From positions 1-64,000 of the forward strand of contig VCMS01000236.1 in NCBI GenBank assembly GCA_022539475.1: a stretch of DNA of 64,000 nucleotides, read 5' to 3'. The notes beneath the pieces are model-generated. The model did not search any database. It worked only from the letters and a program-made list of their open reading frames with translations, and was not told the DNA's origin. This DNA comes from Gracilaria domingensis. Its lineage: Eukaryota > Rhodophyta > Florideophyceae > Gracilariales > Gracilariaceae. The position numbers and the translations under genes were made by a program. How positions within the stretch are numbered: the first letter of the stretch is position 1; every line of letters starts with the position of its first letter. Positions 55,706 to 64,000 of this stretch are shown here, one piece after another.

Positions 55706-56940
55706 TAAACTAAAAAGTTTGCACACAAAATTAGTCTGGCCGACATCATTTACTTTTGACAAAACTTGTGTGTCCCGCTGTCGTACAGCCACCAGTAATT
55801 TTCCTCGGTTGTAAGGAGTCGGGGATGGCTCAACGTGTCAGGTTTGGAATAGAACAAAAACTCTACCAGTCCCTGACTGTTGCATACAATCGTTTGATAT
55901 ATCGACGTTTTAACATATGGCGTTTTAAAACGTTTTTTAAACGTTTATTTTAAATTCTACTTTATTGAACGTCTTATACCTGCACACGTGGTCACACACG
56001 TGTGATAATTGGCGAAAGCAGGCACTCTACAACCCCTTACAACTGCAACCGGCAGCAGTTATTTGCTTCATTGCAATTCTCGCAGAAACCACGTCGTCTT
56101 CGGCGCTGGTGTCGCTTTCACGCGCTGTCGCTTCGCCACTTGCGAACAAAAGACAACTGCAACCATTTGCAACCATTCTTTTCACTGCTGTGACCGCAAA
56201 GCCTCGTTCTATGCGCCACATTTAGCTTGCAGCAGCGTCCGTTTGACATTCGCACACAAAAGTAACTCCAAGCATAAGCTACTACTCGCTCTGCTCTTTT
56301 TCTTGAGAAAAATGGTGTTGTCTTCGATAGTGCTTCATTTGAGCCGTGTTGGGTTGCCGCTTCTCTCCAAGTTTTAAAAGAAAAAATCTTTAAATGGAGA
56401 AAAGAGTGACAAAAACTGATCTTAAGATCATTGTGACTACGGTATTTTTGATGAACTTCTGGGTGATAAAAATGAGGGGTGTACAAGACAACAACGTTTT
56501 TAACACGAGAGAAAACAACTTTCTAGATGCCTTAAATATCTTAAAATGTTTTAAGATGTTTCAAACAATTGTATGGATTGTTGTTACACACGTAGCTATT
56601 GGACAGTAGCACTGCCGATCTCGTACATAGGACAAGCTTCAAGAATCTCTAGTAACCCTTTCGAGCCATCGGCTTTGCGCTCACTTTGTTCCCACAGTTT
56701 ATGGGCCGGACGTAACAAAGCGAACAACGTCCCGATCCGCTGCAGATCCTACCTCAGCGTCATTTTGCCTTACGCCAGATCCACCGCCGCAGCGTAGAAG
56801 AAACAACAAAAACCAAGAGCCCAATGCTACTTGTTGCAGCAACAGCAGCAACATTCTCACTATATGACAGACCAAAGCAAATCTACCTAGTTCGTACAAC
56901 TGATGGCCAAAAGACAAGTCAACGCCCTTTAAAAATTTTG
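55706..56940. other. Spacer between retroelements
   Basis: No gene recognised. Contains short CAG/GCAA-rich repeats (gcaacc/ttgcaacc phrases around 56040-56180) and AT-rich stretches. Confidence 0.35.
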
Positions 56941-59640
56941 TAGCTCTCTACAAAACAACTCATCACGTATTTGGGACTTCAGCAACAAAAATCTCCAAGA
57001 GCTTACTCAGCGCAACTTCAGACAATGGCAAGCAAGCATAACAGACATTCTCACCACCCATGGATTTCCCGATCTGTTTAATGATGCATTTGTGGCCGAC
57101 AATGAGACAAAGCAAAAGGCCTTCGCATCCTTCCGCATGATCGTCCCAACCAGCATTTCAGACGAAGTTAATGAATTGGTTCTCGACTCACTCTTCGAAC
57201 AATGGCCGGTTTACATCATCAAGTACTTAAAAACCCCATTAGACTTCTCACTAAAACGGGATATCGACCAGCTCTTCATTGAAGCTCAAAACCTCCGATT
57301 TTTTCATGACTCCGGCATCACCGCCTATATTGAAAGTCATCAACGCTATCAACCATTTATGATTGAAGCAGGCGGAACGGAGCTTTCAAATGAGAACCGT
57401 ACTGTCAGAATCTTGCTGCGTGTACTATGCAAAGATCAGAACCCTTTCTCTGGAATAGCGGCAACATTACTTGCAACGAATACACCGAATAATATAGTGG
57501 AAGTCAAAAAGGCATTGGAACCTATGAGTCTCCGACAACCACGGTCTCCGTCCATACGAAAGTATTGGGACAGCTCGACGCAAAACAGTTCGCCCAACCG
57601 AGCACGATCATCGACACTCACTCCCACGAGATCCTCGAAACCTTGCTGTCCTCAATCTCTGAGATGACCTCTGCGATGAAGCGAATCGAAGGAAAGCTTT
57701 CTACCCAACACCGTGCCCCACGCAACCCGCGTCCCAGCGCCAATTCACAGGCTCTTAAACCAGCAAAGGGCACCGCCAAACAGGCAAATGCACCCAACGA
57801 AGGGGAAACCACTGATTTGCAGGGGCAGCTCCTCCATGCAGTGAATGCACTCCGAGAGGCACAAGACACTAAACCGGACAATAACGATGACAGTAAGTTC
57901 CTTCTCGATTCCGGCTCAAACCCAACTCACTCGTCACTAGACCTCGCGGATACTTCCACTCTAAGCAACCCCGTCCATACTGTAATCGCCGATTCCTCCA
58001 CAGTTCCGATTACACAGATGGGGACACTGCTGATGCAAACTGATAACGGACGCACGATATCAGTACCCTCGCTTGCGTCTAAGCGCATCCATGGCACTCT
58101 TCTATCCGTGCACGCCCTATCCAAGAAATACGGAATGGCGCTGTTCACTCCCTCCATTGCTTTCATTATGGACGTCAAAAACCCTCTCCAGATCATTGCA
58201 ACAGCTCCATTTCGCAACAATGGCTACTACGTCAACGCAAAGCAGCTAGCCTAACACTAAAATGGCCTAGCCTCACCCACGCATACCACTCACACGTCAA
58301 CTTCGCTTCCCGACGTGAACCTACCCACCCTTGACCCAACTCACAACGTCGCACTTCCCCGAGCCAAGAAGCGAAAGGCCATGACTGCACCCCAAGACCG
58401 CGGCGTTAAAGCCACACCAAATCCAATCGTCACCCCCAACGCCACACCAGCAACCTGCGAGAAACACAAGACCGAAGTAACTCGCGCTTTCCACCATTAC
58501 CACCTTCTTTACAATCATCTTAACGTGCGAACGCTTCAACGCATGGCTAGGGTCAACCTCCTCAACTCGAAAAAAATTCTGCGCCGCACCCCACCCAGCA
58601 TTCACTGCACTGGATGCATAGCAGGCAAACGCACGAAAGCGCCTCACAATAGTGCCAGCCACAACCACCTCATCGGACGCTTACTGTCCTCCGACATCAC
58701 CGGATCAATCAAACCGACCTCGACACACGGCAACAACTACTTCGCCGTCTTCTTGGAGACCCGCACGCAATTCCTCATAGTTTTCTGCGTGAAAACACGC
58801 TCGGCAATTCTCCCAGCCATAAAGCAGGTGCTCGACACTATGCGCAACAAATTCGGCTACGCCCCGCTTCTCCTCACCGCCGATAACGCAGGGGAATACA
58901 AATCGTTCTCGTTCTCCCAAGCTCTCAACCACCACGGCACTTCGGTCACCACCTCAACACCCTACAGTTCACAAGAAAATTCGTTGGTTGAAAGAGTAAT
59001 GGGCACAATTGTCTGCATCGTACGGTCCAACGTAGCACCCTGCGGCTTCCCTGCGCCACACTGGAAAGACGCACTACGAGATGCGGTCCTTAAATACAAC
59101 CGCTCTCTGCAAATGACTACCAGAGCTCTCCCATTCACTCAATGGCACAACCAGGCTCCATCGCTCACAAGAGCATTCGTTTTCGGCCAGCTCGGCAGTA
59201 TTCCAATCATTACGGACACCACCAGCCAAAAAAAGCTGGATCCCCGTGGCACACTCAGCCGCTACATGTTCGGAACCAACGACCGGTTAATAATGGTGCA
59301 AGTACTCGCAACCAAGACCTACTGACATCTCCAGGCAGTCCAATTCCGCCCATACGTTTCCTCCACGGACCCTGTCCTCACCACCGCGGCCTCATTCAAA
59401 ACTTTTGCACCCACACCGACATCGACGACAATCTTGCCATCGTCTCCCGCGCTGGCATCGCGCAAACAAGCGCAAAAGTACCCAGACGCACATCTTTGGG
59501 CTCAAGCCCACGACGCCGAAATCGACAAGCTTGACAAATTGGGCGTCGTCTAATGGCTTCCACGAGATGAAATTCGGGCGAAACTGATCCCTTTAACCAT
59601 GAAATATAGGTACGAAAGGGTGTGGTACATAAGTTGTCAT
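56941..59640 (+). mobile_element. Ty1/copia retroelement, partial fossil
   Basis: Partial copia-superfamily element on the plus strand. Recognisable parts: a gag-like region (about 57.0-57.7 kb), a protease-like DSG box (about 57.9 kb), a pre-integrase and integrase region with a zinc-binding motif and DDE-type core (about 58.3-59.3 kb), and a trace of the start of reverse transcriptase. No long terminal repeats were identified on either side and the element is incomplete and broken, with several breaks. Old. Confidence 0.75.
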
Positions 59641-60325
59641 TTGGATGCTTAGGCTCTATGTCGAACATGGTTGACATATCTAGAGCCGTATGAAAACTTT
59701 TTAGAAAAGGGGAGTGCAATTTGAGGTTGGATGGCACCAAAGGATGATACATGGATGCCAAATGGATGGCGCATTGAGTGCGATCAATGTGCGATTGCAG
59801 CTTAATTTCGCGGTGTCACATTGTAGGACGCCCGCTAAGCACATGCAGCGCACTTGGAGTGCATGCGATACATGTTGCACTCCATCTGCGCCCACACTGT
59901 CCGCACTTCGCCCCCAAGATCTCAGTTTGCACTCCACGCGCACTCACAATAATGAAATAAACTATTAAAAAATTAAAATGCCGTGCCAAGGGTGTCACAT
60001 TGGAACGCGGATGCTCTACAGGCGGATTGGAATTGGAGGCTAAGCACCCCGAAAGATGCACTCCATTTGCACTCACAAAAATGAAAAACTTTCTTGTAGG
60101 GGAGGTTTTATGAGGACAAAATGTTGTCATAACCTATGAAAAGTATGCATATTCAAGTAGTCTTAGAAGTTTCAGAGCCACTCTCAAGTAGGGTTTTGGA
60201 ACGATATAAGTAGACTACCGTACCTTACAAAAATAGGAAAACGAGGAAGAGGCAGCACCTCCAGGGCGAGGTTACAGACGTTTCGTTGATGCTCCGACTT
60301 CTGTCTGCGAGCAACTTCGTGACCT
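59641..60325. other. Noncoding repeat-like DNA between retroelement fragments
   Basis: AT-rich DNA with related phrases repeated at about 59815-59860 and 59995-60060 (gtgtcacattg...gctaagcac...gcactcc). Probably a decayed short element; no gene. Confidence 0.4.
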
Positions 60326-62700
60326 TTGGCAAGTAAAAGACCTTCGTGCTCAATTGTGACTTGTATAGTTATGGGCCCAGAATGGAAAGGACGTGGTGGC
60401 CGCAGACCCTTCCGATTGGCTACAGCAGTTCGTTCGAAGAAGCCAGGAGAAGTGCCAATCTACGATGAAAGAGTAGACGTTCGAGCCTACCGGAGAGCTG
60501 TAATCAATTGTATCAAGTTTCAGGATCTCGCAGACAAGGATTCAGACCGACGACTATCACTCGGACAACAAGTATTCGCCATTCTTGGAAATATTCGGGG
60601 AATTGCAAGTTATCGACTAGCGCACATCTCATCTATGGTGTATTCGGAGTTTACTCAGGAGGAATTTGGACAACTGGTGGATTACATCTTGAACACTATT
60701 GATCCGCTCGACAGGGAAACCGCGTTTCTCGATACAGCAAAGGCTTGGAAAGAGCTAATGCTTAAATCGCAGGCCAAAAGACAATCCTTTGACGAGTACT
60801 GGCAAGAATATAGTGGTATTTGCACTCAGTATGCATATGCGCATGGAAAAGTCGCCTAGTCACCCGGAGTTCAAGAGCTTCTAGGTCTGTTGCGCGTCCT
60901 TAATGCCAAACTGGATCGAGCATAATTCACATGGGCGCTCAAGAGCGCTATGGAATATCCAAAAGTCAGTGATAAATACACAAGATCCTTTGTCTATTGC
61001 AGGTCAGACTCGAGTGGTACGGTAGGGAGCGCAATCAGCAGCAGATATTATTAGGCAGGGGATAACATCCAGTATCGGGCGTCAGACTGAATCTCAAATT
61101 GGGAGTTCTGGAGGAGAGGCTGGACCAAGCACTCCACATGAAACACCACAACCGATGAGTAGTGTGGGCTTGAGTGCTGCGTTTACTGTCCAAGTGAATG
61201 ATCTTCGACGAAAATCGGACAGTGCGTTGGCAAATGTGCAACAGGTATCATTGGGTTTAGATCAATTGGGTGAATCTATTGAAGAATCTCCAATCCGACA
61301 GTACATTCAAACAGCAGAAGCATCTTTGCTGGCATCTCAGAGGACATTGGACACATTGCAGTCGTTGAGCAAACAGATTTAAAGCATGAGAATTTCAATG
61401 AGCGAAGAAGCAAGCGGCAACGACCAACGTCAAGACAAAGCTATCATAACCATGGATTCAGTTCGTATTGCGCTGCTTAGAATTGACCGCAGAGAGTCAG
61501 CAGCAAGGACTCAGCTTAGCTCAAGTGGATTTTCTTGGAGGAATACGGCAGAGAGGCAGACCTTCAGCAAGAAAACTACTTCTAAGTCTAACGAGCGAGA
61601 ATGTTGGATCTGTAAGGTAAATCATTTTGCCTATGAGAACTCCCCATGCAAAAAGGCGTTGGAGAGCAAGCAGAAGCTGAGGAAGACTAAGAAGAATCAG
61701 AGACCGAATCGAGGTGATGATCAGACAGAATTCCCTCTTCCTGATGATGAAGGACCAAGTTCGAAGAATGCAACGTTGAACACATCTCTAGACATTCTGT
61801 ACTGGTCAATGGCCCTGAATCCTATGAAAGACTCTTCCACAAAGAAAGAGCTTTGCTCAATCATTGTTGATGGTGGTGCAAAGGGTACTGTAGTTGGAAA
61901 GAGCAACTACAACCAGCTATGCAAAGCTCTTGGTATAGGACCTCTTTTCAAACAAAATTTGGAATCTGACTGAACAGCTCACGCTTTTGGGACTCCTGAG
62001 AACAAGTCGCAATCGCAAGAAATCATCGCAAGATGTCTACTTCCTTTACTTATTGGAAACGGTGAAGTATTATCAGTTGAAGCCTTGGTTGTGGATGGAG
62101 ACGTCCGATTTATGTTGGGGAAGGATAACTTGCAGAAGTTCAAAGCAATTGAATCTCACGCGAGGGAACGTTTATCTCTCATGAAAAATGGAAAACGAGT
62201 ATCGATGCCTACCCCAGTGTCTCCGAAGGATGGGCACGGCAGGATTCTACTGTCGCGCACGACTTTCAGCATGAATGTGGCCGAGTCCCTTTTGTCTCGA
62301 TCTCGAGCACCCAAATCAGATAAGGAGGCTGTCAGGCCCATAAGAAGAGTGCAAGGCAGAACTCCTTTGCCATCTAATTCAATGAATCTTTTGTTCGAAA
62401 GGGCAGGCAAGTGGCAACCATGGATGAAGAAGAATGTTAATGAACTTATTCGGAATTGTGAGGTTTGTAATCGAAGCGGTGAGCCCGAGCAGAGCAGAGC
62501 AGAAAGTTTAGTCTCTCACGCCTCGATCAGGACTTCAATACTCGTGTGTATTTTGATATCATGTATGGGAAGAACCGGATGGCTCTACATGCTGTCGATG
62601 CTGGAACAGGATACTCCGAGATTTCAGCAATCTCTTCTGTAGAGCAAACGCGGAAGCGCGGTATCAGCGCTGATGATGCTCATAACACTTGCACCGAAGT
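60326..62700 (+). mobile_element. Second gag-pol-like retroelement fossil, clade uncertain
   Basis: A gag-like protein region (about 60.33-60.86 kb), a coiled-coil stretch (about 61.16-61.38 kb), a region with a CWIC zinc-knuckle-like box and an acid-protease-like VDGGAKG box (about 61.4-61.97 kb), and an integrase N-terminal zinc-binding-like region (about 62.1-62.65 kb). The parts are in retroelement order on the plus strand. Broken, with several breaks; no terminal repeats seen. Old. Confidence 0.6.
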
Positions 62701-63002
62701 TTGATCAAAGGAAAGGAAAGTATGAAACTTGGCACAAAAGTGGGATATTTTGAGGTGATTGGATGTCGGAATGTCCGCTGGACTGGCCATGGTGTTGCAC
62801 GTGGTATTGAGTGGTCGTGGGTACACGTGGTCTGATTTGGGTCTATTCAGAGGGGACTTGTTTCGATAGTCATATTATTTACTGGCCGCTGATGCGGGCT
62901 GGTCACGTACACCACGTGTGTGGCTTGCACAAGTGCGAATTAGATTATTTAATTTAGTTTAATTAATTTACCGGTTACGGTATAGAAGGCGACTTCGCCA
63001 CC
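62701..63002. other. Short spacer
   Basis: AT-rich, no gene; ends cttcgccacc immediately before the left 389-bp element. Confidence 0.35.
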
Positions 63003-63972
63003 CTATAAGAAATTTTTGCGGCTTGCGGATCACGCGCGGATGTAAATTGGATGGTTTTTCGAAAATAGGAGCGCACTATGTGGTGGAATGGAAGATTAAA
63101 ATCGCGTCCTATGACCTCATTTAGGGTGCCAAAAGAGAGTGTGATGTGAGTGTAGGAGGAGTGGGAAAGGATAGTGCAAGTGTCATAACGCACTCAGAAC
63201 AGCCTATCATGCAATGAGAACAACCTCAGCACACACTCATATGACATTCACAAAATTGAAAAAATTGATAATTTAATGTGCACCGTTCCAAAATAGAGGT
63301 CGCGCGGAAGGCTTAATGAATGTAATTTGAGAGTCCGCAACATCCGATTGCCTTCATGTTACGTTCACAATTTTGAAAAAATTTCTTATAGGGCCACCTC
63401 CACCTTCAGTAAAGGGTAACCACGTTCGGCTCTGGACTAGTTTCGCCTGCGCGAAGTGCACCACTCCTCCCGGAGAGTCACCGCGTATGGTGCGTTCTAG
63501 CTCCATCCCTCGCGATCACTCAGGCAATTCTGATCATTTGTGTGCATTGCCCTCGGGCTAGTTCCGTCTTCGGACACCCTTCCCTATAAGAAATTTTTTC
63601 AAAATTGTGAACGTAACATAAAGGCAATCGGATGTTGCGGACCCTCACTTTACATTCATTAAGCCTTCCGCGCGACCTCCATTTCGGAACGGTGCACATT
63701 AAATTATCAATTTTTTCAATTTTGTGAATGTCATATGAGGGTGTGCTGAGGTTGTTCTGATTGCATGATAGGCTGTTCTGAGTGCGTTATGACACTTGCA
63801 CTATTCTTTCTCACTCCTCCTACACTGACAGCACACTCCCTTTTGGCACCCTAAATGAGGTCATAGGAGGCGCTTTTAATCCTCCATTCCACCACATAGT
63901 GCGCTTCTATTTTTGAAAAACCATCCAATTTACATCCGCGCGTGATCCGCAAGCCGCAAAAATTTCTTATAG
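63003..63972. repeat. Pair of 389-bp TIR elements in inverted orientation (MITE pair or fold-back element)
   Basis: Left arm 63003-63391 and right arm 63584-63972 are near-perfect reverse complements of equal length, separated by 192 bp. Each arm itself begins CTATAAGAAATTTTT and ends with the inverse (AAAAAATTTCTTATAG), so each looks like a complete small non-autonomous element with ~15-bp TIRs. The left arm is flanked by gccacc on both sides, possibly a target duplication. The spacer (63392-63583) is unrelated, GC-richer DNA. No coding capacity. Confidence 0.9.
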
Positions 63973-64000
63973 CGTTTCATTGTGCAGATACCTGCTTAAC

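Overview
This is a eukaryotic nuclear window. Genes are mostly intronless or carry one short GT-AG intron of about 80-95 bp, they are packed tightly (several tail-to-tail neighbours 11-30 bp apart), and they sit in islands between large blocks of transposable elements. Putative organelle-targeted proteins, a plant-like pantoate-reductase relative, CYP51 and this compact but repeat-rich layout best fit a red alga (florideophyte type). That is an inference from gene style, not a proven identity.

Layout. 1-4.1 kb: two tail-to-tail host genes, an Ecm29-like proteasome adaptor (+) and an ERGIC-53/VIP36-type L-type lectin (-), both legible only across several reading frames. 4.5-20.7 kb: a giant palindromic structure. 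Two copies of a KDZ/Plavaka-like DNA transposon lie 5'-to-5' in inverted orientation, each ending outward in a fold-back array of about 110-bp units with internal palindromes. They enclose a 4.3-kb spacer holding a GC-rich block, a degenerate coding fragment and a hAT transposase whose 5' end is cut by the right arm. The right KDZ transposase is an intact 1008-codon ORF; the left is a mosaic, decayed copy. 21-26.2 kb: an unrecognised basic/Ser-Thr-rich protein, frameshifted remnants of a ketopantoate-reductase-like gene and of ribulose-phosphate 3-epimerase, hairpin-forming tandem repeats, an unknown coiled-coil ORF and a BED-finger (hAT N-terminal) fragment. 26.99-29.03 kb: a complete but dead pogo/Tc1-type transposon with TIRs and a TA target duplication.

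29.5-49 kb is the host gene island: CYP51 sterol demethylase (one intron) tail-to-tail with a cytochrome b5 (one intron, second exon deduced here), a GT90/CAP10 glycosyltransferase broken at one G6 run, an armadillo-repeat protein, a coiled-coil protein, a methyltransferase with an organelle-type leader, an RsuA/RluB-type pseudouridine synthase, and a secreted trypsin-like protease with a Pro-Thr linker and a Hint-like tail. CYP51 and cytochrome b5 plausibly act in the same ER electron-transfer chain.

49.8-64 kb is retroelement graveyard: a DIRS-type tyrosine-recombinase retroelement, a Ty1/copia fragment, a second gag-pol-like fragment, and at the right edge a pair of 389-bp TIR elements in inverted orientation forming a very large hairpin. 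I recognised no rRNA, tRNA or CRISPR.
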